Below, one piece after another: positions 1 through 5,347 of a DNA stretch of 5,347 bases; positions within the stretch are counted from its first letter, which is position 1; each line of letters opens with the position of its first letter. The stretch is from Pseudomonadota bacterium (GTDB lineage Bacteria > Pseudomonadota > Alphaproteobacteria > Rhizobiales > Kaistiaceae), in assembly GCA_023433185.1 (NCBI GenBank), contig JAEZEN010000564.1, forward strand, positions 1-5,347, given 5' to 3'. Made by a program: the position numbers and the translations under genes. The notes under the pieces are model-generated. The model saw only the letters and a program-made list of their open reading frames with translations, made no database searches and had not been told where the DNA came from.

Positions 1-576
1 CGCCTGCCATCGCGCCGGAAGGCGGCGGCAGGGCGCGACGGCGCCGAGCACCAGCGCCGGGCCGGCGGCGTTGGGGGGGACGGCGAGGCCGGCGGCGCGG
101 CCGGCGGTGTTCGTGAAGCCGCCGCCCTCAACCAGAATGTCGAGCAGGCAGAGGGCGGCGATGAGCGCGGTGACGGCGGCCCCGAGCCTGGCGGCGGCGC
201 GCGGTGACGACGACAGGGCGAGCAGGATAAGGGCCAGGCCAAGGACGATCGTCACCAGGTAGGACCGGGACACCGGACCGAGCGGATGAAGAAGGAGCGG
301 CGCGAGCAACAGGGCGCCGGCGACCAGGAGCGTCCCCGTCCGGGATCGCACCTCGGGCCGCGCCAGCCATGCCCACAGCGATCCCGCAACGGTTGCGGCA
401 TATAGGGCGTAGATGAACCCGCGCGCCGCGCCCGCGCTCTCGAGGAAAGGCAGGATGAAGGGCAGGAAGTGGGCCTGGTATGCGAGGAGGACGACCGTGA
501 CGACGACGCCCGCGACCTGAGCGAGAAACGTCGCCTCGAGCTCCACCGCCGGCGTGGCAGATCCCAGCACGGTCAT
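1..576 (-). CDS. O-antigen ligase/polymerase-family membrane protein, N-terminal part (partial at left edge)
   Basis: This frame is open from an ATG at 576 down to base 1 (192 codons), so the C-terminal half lies outside the window. The product is very hydrophobic, with likely membrane segments near residues 17-44, 53-71, 82-98, 104-122 and 130-148. After these comes GRAAGLAVPPNAAGPALVLG (residues 159-178), which resembles the GRAxGxxxNPNxxAxxLVLG stretch of O-antigen ligase/Wzy-type polymerases; the first Asn of the usual NPN is Pro here. Family members are usually about 400-450 residues with around ten or more helices. They transfer or polymerise undecaprenyl-linked glycans at the periplasmic face of the inner membrane. 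Whether this is a ligase or a polymerase cannot be decided from the N-terminal half. It lies 24 bases after the transglutaminase-like gene in the same reading frame. No Shine-Dalgarno sequence is visible, so coupled translation is likely. The ATG is the first start codon after the upstream in-frame TGA. Confidence 0.8.
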   Translation of the reverse strand, partial: MTVLGSATPAVELEATFLAQVAGVVVTVVLLAYQAHFLPFILPFLESAGAARGFIYALYAATVAGSLWAWLARPEVRSRTGTLLVAGALLLAPLLLHPLGPVSRSYLVTIVLGLALILLALSSSPRAAARLGAAVTALIAALCLLDILVEGGGFTNTAGRAAGLAVPPNAAGPALVLGAVAPCRRLPARWQA

Positions 577-600
577 CGGCAGCCGACCGCGGGAGGTGCG

Positions 601-1497
601 TCAGCCTGCATGGCCGTCCCCGACGCGTGCGGCGCGCCCGAGGTTGCGCGCCAGCAGGAGGAGGGCCACACCGGCCGCGAGGCCGAACATGGGCAGCAGC
701 CACTTGAAGCGCTCAGCCTTCTCCTCGAAAGCCCGGGAATCGTCGAAGACGGCATCGCTGCCAAGAACCTGCCAGTCATCCCCGAAGACATCGCGAAGCA
801 GGGGCAGCGCGCCAGGGTACCGGGCGTAGTGCCGGTCGATCTCGTCGGGGTGACGGCGAAGCCAGTCCAGATCGCGCGGCGCGAAGACACCATAGTCGGC
901 ATCGAGGAGCATGCCGCCCGATTCGACAACGACATGGCGCTCGCTGACCAGAATCCGGGACGGAATGCCCTGCTCGCGCAGGACGGTGTAGACGAGCTTG
1001 GAGACCTGCGAGCAGAAGCCGTAGCCGCGGGCCACCGCCTGGCGCGGCGAGACGAACTCGTAGTTCTGCAAGTGGTCCCGATATGGTGGAAATCGGCCGA
1101 GAAGCCACAGGAGGTAGTTGTCATAGATGCTGATGCCCGTATAGGCGGCGTCGCCCGGCGTCCACGTATCCCCGGCGGTCCAGTAGTGGACCATTCCGGC
1201 AGCGACCGTTTCCGTCAGACGCGCGAGATAATCCGGCAACGGTTCGTCCGCGACGCGGTCGAGAGCCTCCCGACCGGCGATCGGCGCCGTGCGCCCGAGG
1301 GGTCCTGCGACAGCGGCCGCGGGCGGCTCGGGATAGGCCGTCACCAAGCCGAGCGGGTGAGCCGCCGCCAGGAGCAGCAGCGCTCCGCTGGCGGCGAGCG
1401 CGAGCCAACCGGCGAAAGCGACCAGACGGGCCGCACGGGCCCGGGACCGGCTGGGCGGGGCATGATCTGCCGGTCGTGGGACGGCTTGTGCTATCAT
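601..1497 (-). CDS. Membrane-anchored transglutaminase-like protein
   Basis: The 298-residue product has a basic N-terminus, a membrane segment at about residues 25-47, a soluble domain and a second membrane segment at about 266-284 followed by a short basic tail. This suggests an inner-membrane protein with its central domain in the periplasm. The core resembles the transglutaminase-like cysteine fold. Cys162 lies in GYGFCSQVSKLVY at the head of a helix, His188 in SERHVVVE and Asp199 in LLDADYGV, giving the Cys-His-Asp order of the family. Such domains can cross-link amines, act as proteases or amidases, or be inactive, so the substrate is unknown. The gene is first in a leftward pair with an O-antigen ligase/polymerase-like gene and is divergent from an ABC flippase gene, which points to a role in cell-surface glycan assembly. 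ATG 1497 is the only reasonable start: an in-frame stop lies at 1522-1524, and no other ATG, GTG or TTG occurs in frame before the first membrane segment. GGAG directly abuts the ATG, too close for a normal ribosome site. Confidence 0.82.
   Translation of the reverse strand: MIAQAVPRPADHAPPSRSRARAARLVAFAGWLALAASGALLLLAAAHPLGLVTAYPEPPAAAVAGPLGRTAPIAGREALDRVADEPLPDYLARLTETVAAGMVHYWTAGDTWTPGDAAYTGISIYDNYLLWLLGRFPPYRDHLQNYEFVSPRQAVARGYGFCSQVSKLVYTVLREQGIPSRILVSERHVVVESGGMLLDADYGVFAPRDLDWLRRHPDEIDRHYARYPGALPLLRDVFGDDWQVLGSDAVFDDSRAFEEKAERFKWLLPMFGLAAGVALLLLARNLGRAARVGDGHAG
1489..1497 (+). promoter_or_regulatory. Candidate extended -10 promoter for the ABC transporter gene
   Basis: TGCTATCAT matches an extended -10 element (TG-N-TATAAT, five of six in the hexamer). 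It points rightwards and would start a transcript near 1504, leaving a 60-90 base leader before the ABC gene. No good -35 box is seen. The element overlaps the start codon of the divergent transglutaminase-like gene. This is a short match and may be chance. Confidence 0.25.
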
Positions 1498-1507
1498 CTC
1501 CGGCCCG

Positions 1508-1534
1508 TCACATTCGCCCCTTCACATTCGCCCC
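1508..1534. repeat. 13-bp tandem direct repeat in the divergent intergenic region
   Basis: TCACATTCGCCCC occurs exactly twice, at 1508-1520 and 1522-1534, with a one-base spacer and therefore a 14-base period. It lies between the divergent transglutaminase-like and ABC transporter genes. The position suits a regulatory binding site acting on one or both promoters, but a simple duplication without function is equally possible. The G/C-rich inverted repeat CGCGCC-AGCC-GGCGCG follows at 1543-1558 and could form a small hairpin in the ABC leader. Such short palindromes are common at this base composition. Confidence 0.6.
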
Positions 1535-1564
1535 GGTGCGCCCGCGCCAGCCGGCGCGTCGCCG

Positions 1565-3391
1565 ATGGTCACTCGCGGTCGCAGATCTCCGATGGATTCG
1601 CAAAGCCTGGTCGCCCTGCTCAAGGATCTGTGGCGCCTCGCCCTGCGCAAGCGCCGGGGGCAGCTTGGGCTGATTCTCGTTCTGACCGTACTGGGCGCTG
1701 CCGCCGAGGTCCTGACGCTCGGGGCGCTCATGCCCTTCCTCGCGCTCATCGCGGATCCGGCTGCGGTCGAGAACACGCCGATCATCCGCGACGCCCTTGG
1801 ACTGCTCGGGCTGGGAACGCTCCGGGACCATCTCGTTGCGCTCACGCTTCTGTTCTCCGCCGCCGCGATCCTTGCGGGAACGCTCCGCGTCGTCCTGACC
1901 ATGGTGGCAGCACGCTACGTATACAACCTCGCCCACGACCTCTCGACGGCGATCTTCGCGAACGTCCTGGCACGGCCCTACACATATCATGCGCTCGTCA
2001 ATTCGAGCACAATCCTTGCGGGGCTCCAGCACGTCCAGGGCGTGGCGACGGGCGTCGTCCTGCCCCTCCTCCAGGTCGCCAGTGCCGCCATCATCGGCGT
2101 CTTCATCGCGACGGCGCTGATCGCCATCGACCCGGCCGTGGCTGTCATCACGTTCGGTGGCTTCGGCGGCATCTATCTGGCTGTGTCGCTCTTCGTACGC
2201 CGCCGGCTCCGCGGCAACGCGACCGCCATCGTCCAGTCGCAGAAGGAGGCCATCCGCACCGTCCAGGAAGGACTGGGCGGGATTCGCGACGTCATCATCG
2301 ACGGAACGCAGCCGGTTTTCGAGGCACGGTTCTCGGAGCTGGAGCGCCGGTTCTGGAAGGCGCACGAGTCAAGCTACGTGGCGGCAGCCACGCCGCGCTT
2401 CGCCGTCGAGGCGGCGGGCATGGCGCTGATCGCAGGGATCGCCGCCATCCTCACCAGCGGTTCGGGGGGCGCGGCCTCGGTACTGCCGATCCTCGGCGTC
2501 TTCGCCCTGGGGGCACAGCGGCTCCTGCCGCTCCTCCAGGCCCTCTACAGCAACTGGGCGCTTGCCGTGAGCAACCTCGGCGGCGCACGTGCCGTCCTCG
2601 ACCTCATCGGGGTGGCCGACGAGAAGGTGGCGGAAGAGCCCGATGGACCTCCACTTCCCTTCGAGAGGGCCATCACGTTCCGCAACGTCTCGTTCCGCTA
2701 CGGCGACGACCGGCCGCCCGTGCTCGACGGGCTCGACCTCACGATCACGCGTGGCATGAAGCTGATGCTCGTCGGTCGGACAGGCGCCGGCAAGAGCACG
2801 GTGGTCGACCTCCTGATGGGGCTCCTCGCCCCGACGAGCGGCGCGATCGAGATCGACGGGCGACGGCTCGACGCGACCAACTGGCGTGCCTGGCGGCGCC
2901 AGATCGCCCATGTGCCGCAGAGCATCTTCCTTGCCGATGCCTCGATCGCCGCCAACATCGCCTTCGGCGTCCCGCCGGAGCGGATCGACCACCAGCGCGT
3001 CCGGATGGCCGCCGAACGGGCCCGCCTCGCCGGATTCGTCGCAACCCTCCCGCGCGGCCTGGATACCGTCGTCGGCGAGCGCGGCACGGCGCTCTCCGGC
3101 GGCCAGCGCCAGCGCATCGGCATCGCGCGGGCTCTCTACAAGGGCGCCGGCGTCCTGGTGCTCGACGAGGCGACCAACGCCCTCGACGCCGATACCGAGC
3201 GGGAGGTGCTGCAGTCGATCAGGGGCGCCGGCGAGATTACGCTCGTAATGATCGCCCACCGGCTGGCAGCGCAGGATCTCTGCGATGCCGTCATCGCCAT
3301 CGAGGATGGCAAGGCGTCACCGCCGAAGTTCCGGACTGAGGGCAGTGGCATGGGCACGGTTGTCGATCCGAACGCCCCAGACCGCAAATAG
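1565..3391 (+). CDS. ABC exporter, lipid-linked oligosaccharide flippase type (PglK/MsbA-like)
   Basis: The 608-residue protein is a fused half-transporter of normal length: an N-terminal six-helix membrane domain and a C-terminal nucleotide-binding domain. It would work as a homodimer in the inner membrane. Helices are likely near residues 33-65, 90-112, 161-186, 190-211, 275-297 and 305-325. The ATPase motifs are complete: Walker A GRTGAGKST (404-412), Q-loop Gln452 in HVPQS, signature LSGGQRQR (510-517), Walker B VLVLDE (530-535), D-loop NALD (538-541) and switch His565 in IAHRL. The coupling-region stretch EGLGGIRDVIIDG and the segment FALGAQRLLPLLQALYS are reminiscent of PglK-type flippases, which move undecaprenyl-linked glycans across the membrane; MsbA-like lipid export is the main alternative. 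Substrate assignment rests on the neighbouring glycan genes. The start is uncertain: ATG 1592 (MDSQSLVALLKDLWRL) is equally good, shortens the protein by nine residues, and neither start has a visible ribosome site. Confidence 0.9.
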   Translation: MVTRGRRSPMDSQSLVALLKDLWRLALRKRRGQLGLILVLTVLGAAAEVLTLGALMPFLALIADPAAVENTPIIRDALGLLGLGTLRDHLVALTLLFSAAAILAGTLRVVLTMVAARYVYNLAHDLSTAIFANVLARPYTYHALVNSSTILAGLQHVQGVATGVVLPLLQVASAAIIGVFIATALIAIDPAVAVITFGGFGGIYLAVSLFVRRRLRGNATAIVQSQKEAIRTVQEGLGGIRDVIIDGTQPVFEARFSELERRFWKAHESSYVAAATPRFAVEAAGMALIAGIAAILTSGSGGAASVLPILGVFALGAQRLLPLLQALYSNWALAVSNLGGARAVLDLIGVADEKVAEEPDGPPLPFERAITFRNVSFRYGDDRPPVLDGLDLTITRGMKLMLVGRTGAGKSTVVDLLMGLLAPTSGAIEIDGRRLDATNWRAWRRQIAHVPQSIFLADASIAANIAFGVPPERIDHQRVRMAAERARLAGFVATLPRGLDTVVGERGTALSGGQRQRIGIARALYKGAGVLVLDEATNALDADTEREVLQSIRGAGEITLVMIAHRLAAQDLCDAVIAIEDGKASPPKFRTEGSGMGTVVDPNAPDRK

Positions 3392-3589
3392 TACATTGCT
3401 ACTCTTGAGTGTATCAGTAGAAAATAACATCTTTTGATAGAGGCAGAGCCGCCGTTACTCGTGATTCTTGCCATGCCCGACAAAAAAGGCTTCCTGACGG
3501 TACTTCACACCAGCTAAGACGATTCGGCGCTGCCGTTGCAAAGTTGCTGGTACCCGGAGGCGGACGGGGGTTTTATCTTGGTCGAATGC
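3392..3589. other. A/T-rich intergenic spacer between ABC transporter and epimerase genes
   Basis: This 198-base gap contains no convincing gene. Its first part differs from the rest of the window: 34 of the 50 bases at 3391-3440 are A or T. Weak promoter-like hexamers are present, such as TTGCTA at 3396-3401 with TAGAAA at 3418-3423, but none is convincing. No hairpin followed by a T run is seen, so there is no clear terminator for the ABC gene. The spacer probably holds the promoter or leader of the epimerase gene. GGAGG (3556-3560) and a G run (3566-3570) lie near its end and matter for the epimerase start choice. Confidence 0.5.
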
Positions 3590-4585
3590 ATGGACCTCGG
3601 CGGGGGTGCCCGCATTCTCGTGACCGGTGGGGCGGGATTCCTCGGCTCGGCGCTGGCTGACGCCCTCCTGGCCCTAGGGTGCCGGGTGGTTGTGCTCGAC
3701 GATCTGTCGAACGGTCTGGCCGACAATCTGCCGATCGGCGGGGATGACCGGGTGATCCTGCGCGTCGCCAAGGTGGGGGATCCCGCGGCGGCCGAACTCG
3801 TCGAGAAGGAAGTCGCCCGGGCCGACGGCGTCTTTCACCTGGCGAGTCCGATCGGTGTGCTCCGGGCCCATGCCGAACGGCTCGCCGTCACCCGAAGCAT
3901 CCTCGCGGCGGGGCTGGCGGTCGTCGACGCCTGCCGGCGGCATCGCAAGCCGCTCCTCTACACATCGAGTTCCGAGGTCTATGGGCCGGGGCAGCTTGCG
4001 CGGATCGGCGAGGACAGCCCGGTGCTGTTCGACCTTCGTCCCCGTTGGGGTTACGCCGCGTCGAAGGCGGCCGTCGAACACCTCGTGGCCGGCATGCATG
4101 CCGACGAGAGCGTTCCGGCGTGGATCGTCCGGCCGTTCAACATGTCGGGTGCGCGGCAGCGGCCGACCACCGGGCAGGTCATCCCGCTCTTTGTCGATGC
4201 GGCCCTGCGCGGCGAGGCCCTCGTCATCCATGACGACGGCGAGCAGCAGCGCGCTTTCCTCCACGTCGAGGATGCCGTCGCGGGCCTGCTGAGCATAGCC
4301 CGCTGCGCGGATCTGCGTGGCCGTCCGGTCAATCTCGGCGGTGAGGAACCGGTGCGGATCATCGACCTCGCAGTGATGGTGCAGAAGGCGATGGGGAGGC
4401 CGGTCGCGATGGTGAACCGCCCGTCGGCAGCGGTCTTCGGCGAGGGTTTCGCCGTGACGCGCGACCGGATTCCCGATACCGGCCTCCTGCGGCAGGCCAC
4501 CGGCTGGCGGCCGCACCGCCCGGTTCAGCACATCGTCGACGACTGCGTCCAGCACCTGCGGGCACAGCAGGCCGTCGCGGCTTGA
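3590..4585 (+). CDS. NAD-dependent sugar-nucleotide epimerase/dehydratase (extended SDR)
   Basis: From ATG 3590 the protein has 331 residues, normal for extended short-chain dehydrogenases acting on nucleotide sugars. The Rossmann motif TGGAGFLG is at residues 12-19, the NAD-ribose-binding acidic pair is Asp37-Asp38 in LDDLSNG, and FHLASPIGV (82-90) follows. SSSEVYG (126-132) supplies the catalytic Ser/Thr region, and YAASK (155-159) gives the catalytic Tyr155 and Lys159. The substrate half contains RPFNMSGARQ (181-190) and GEQQRAFLHVEDAV (217-230), as in UDP-glucose 4-epimerases and UDP-glucuronate decarboxylases. The exact reaction (epimerase, decarboxylase or 4,6-dehydratase) cannot be fixed by eye. 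The enzyme is cytosolic and would supply an activated sugar for the glycan. It overlaps the next gene by four bases, so the two are probably co-translated. TTG codons at 3578 (seven bases after GGGGG at 3566-3570) and 3536 are in-frame alternative starts; an in-frame TAA lies at 3515-3517. Confidence 0.88.
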   Translation: MDLGGGARILVTGGAGFLGSALADALLALGCRVVVLDDLSNGLADNLPIGGDDRVILRVAKVGDPAAAELVEKEVARADGVFHLASPIGVLRAHAERLAVTRSILAAGLAVVDACRRHRKPLLYTSSSEVYGPGQLARIGEDSPVLFDLRPRWGYAASKAAVEHLVAGMHADESVPAWIVRPFNMSGARQRPTTGQVIPLFVDAALRGEALVIHDDGEQQRAFLHVEDAVAGLLSIARCADLRGRPVNLGGEEPVRIIDLAVMVQKAMGRPVAMVNRPSAAVFGEGFAVTRDRIPDTGLLRQATGWRPHRPVQHIVDDCVQHLRAQQAVAA

Positions 4586-5347
4586 GTGCCGATGGGTTCC
4601 TCGCGCTTCTCGTCGCGACGCTGGTCTCGGCGGGCGGCGTCCTGGCGACGACGCCGCTCGCGTTCCGGATCGGTGCCGTCGCAAGGGTGCGGCCCGACCG
4701 CTGGCACCTGACCGGAGCCGTCCCGCGGCTTGCGGGACCCGCGATGTTCCTCGCGATGGCCCCGTTCCTCTCGCTGGAGCAGGCCGTCATCCTCGGCTAT
4801 GTCTGCATGGTCGGCGTCGTCGACGATGTCCGCCCGTTCAGCGCCGGCACCAAGGCGCTGGCACTGGCCGGCGGTGCGGTCCTTGCCGGCCTCGCGACGG
4901 AGTCCGTCTGGGTCGGGGTGGCCCTGTGGGTCGCCTGCAACGCCGTCAACATGCTCGACCATGCCGACGGCCTCGCCGCCGCCACGGTCGGCGCCGCCTT
5001 CCTCGGCATCGGTGGCGCGGCGGGTTTCGCCGGCGCCGGCGCCTGCCTCGGCTTTCTTCTCTTCAACTATCCGCCGGCGCGGGTGTTCATGGGGGACGGC
5101 GGCAGCCTGCTGCTCGGCGCCGCGATCGTGCTCCTGGCGCATCAGGGCGGGCCACTCTTCACGGCCGCCTGGCTTATCGTGCCGCTGGTCGACGCGGTCT
5201 TCGTCACGGCGCGGCGTCTGCTCGCCGGACGGAAGCCGTGGCTGGGCGGCACGGATCACCTCGGTCATGCCCTCCTCAGGGCAGGCATCCCGCCCCGCGT
5301 CCTGCCTGTGCTCTATGCCGGGGTGGGCGGCCCCCCCCGCCGGGCGG
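4582..5347 (+). CDS. MraY/WecA-family polyprenyl-phosphate sugar-1-phosphate transferase, partial at right edge
   Basis: The frame is open from TTG 4582 to the window end (255 complete codons). The product is a polytopic inner-membrane protein of glycosyltransferase family 4 in the MraY/WecA sense, which transfers a sugar phosphate from a UDP-sugar to undecaprenyl phosphate and so starts glycan assembly. Visible family signatures are PDRWHLTGAVPRLAG (38-52), the Asp pair in GVVDDVRPFSAGTK (78-91), NAVNMLDHADGLA (120-132) with its metal-binding/catalytic Asp residues, FNYPPARVFMGDGGSL (161-176), and HLGH (226-229), equivalent to the cytoplasmic His loop. In many relatives the last motif continues with Arg; here the next residue is Ala230. 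The start TTG shares bases with the epimerase stop (TTGA), a weak AGCAGG lies ten bases upstream, and the protein begins directly with its first membrane helix, so translational coupling is likely. GTG 4586 and ATG 4592 are out of frame. The last residues, GGPPRRA, come from a very G/C-rich tract and may be unreliable. Confidence 0.87.
   Translation, partial: MSADGFLALLVATLVSAGGVLATTPLAFRIGAVARVRPDRWHLTGAVPRLAGPAMFLAMAPFLSLEQAVILGYVCMVGVVDDVRPFSAGTKALALAGGAVLAGLATESVWVGVALWVACNAVNMLDHADGLAAATVGAAFLGIGGAAGFAGAGACLGFLLFNYPPARVFMGDGGSLLLGAAIVLLAHQGGPLFTAAWLIVPLVDAVFVTARRLLAGRKPWLGGTDHLGHALLRAGIPPRVLPVLYAGVGGPPRRA

Noticed and set aside
573..1124. A 183-codon minus-strand open frame ending at 573 inside the transglutaminase-like gene
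   Set aside because: A different frame over the same bases as the gene with the Cys-His-Asp motifs and membrane segments; Ser/Arg/Ala-rich with no domain.
1543..1558. Inverted repeat CGCGCC-AGCC-GGCGCG as a standalone operator
   Set aside because: A six-base G/C-only stem is frequent by chance at this composition, so it is noted only alongside the tandem repeat.
1508..3259. Two long minus-strand open frames (1508-2365 and 2369-3259) opposite the ABC transporter gene
   Set aside because: Both lie entirely antisense to a gene with complete ABC motifs; the products are charged, without hydrophobic core or motifs, and follow from the codon bias of the real gene.
469..3339. A 956-codon open frame on the plus strand crossing several genes
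   Set aside because: It runs antisense to the transglutaminase-like gene, then out of frame through most of the ABC gene. The product is an Arg/Gly/Ala/Pro-rich low-complexity chain with no recognisable domain, as expected for a shadow frame at high G+C.
3392..3535. Possible terminator after the ABC gene
   Set aside because: No G/C-rich stem followed by a T run could be found; the A run at 3482-3487 is not preceded by a stable hairpin on either strand.
3674..5268. Minus-strand open frames of 336 and 247 codons (3674-4684 and 4525-5268) opposite the epimerase and transferase genes
   Set aside because: Antisense shadows of two genes with clear motifs; charged, Arg-rich products with no recognisable family.

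Overview
The window is a G+C-rich (roughly two-thirds by eye) bacterial segment that reads as part of a surface-polysaccharide (O-antigen, exopolysaccharide or related glycan) gene cluster. The codon use, the strong bias to G/C third positions and the protein families fit a high-GC Gram-negative such as an alphaproteobacterium. That placement is inference; no marker gene is present. Both ends cut through a gene, and both ends are very G/C-rich.

Layout: two genes run leftwards. The first (1497 to 601) encodes a membrane-anchored transglutaminase-like protein with a visible Cys-His-Asp set. The second (576 to the left edge) is the N-terminal part of a polytopic membrane protein of the O-antigen ligase/polymerase (WaaL/Wzy-like) family. 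A short divergent intergenic region (about 1498-1564) carries a 13-bp tandem repeat. Three genes run rightwards: a full-length ABC exporter of the lipid-linked-glycan flippase type (PglK/MsbA-like, 1565-3391), then an unusually A/T-rich spacer, then an NAD-dependent sugar-nucleotide epimerase/dehydratase (3590-4585). A partial MraY/WecA-family polyprenyl-phosphate sugar-1-phosphate transferase follows (4582 to the right edge). Its TTG start overlaps the epimerase stop.

Taken together, the genes cover a plausible pathway. The epimerase would make a nucleotide sugar and the WecA-like enzyme would load the first sugar phosphate onto undecaprenyl phosphate. The ABC protein would flip a lipid-linked glycan, and the ligase/polymerase-like protein would act on it at the periplasmic face. 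The transglutaminase-like protein is the piece without an obvious textbook role.

I see no RNA gene, CRISPR array, insertion sequence or convincing rho-independent terminator. The many other long open frames, including one of 956 codons, are shadows caused by high G+C. I find no clear new system; the best lead is the transglutaminase-like and ligase-like gene pair.
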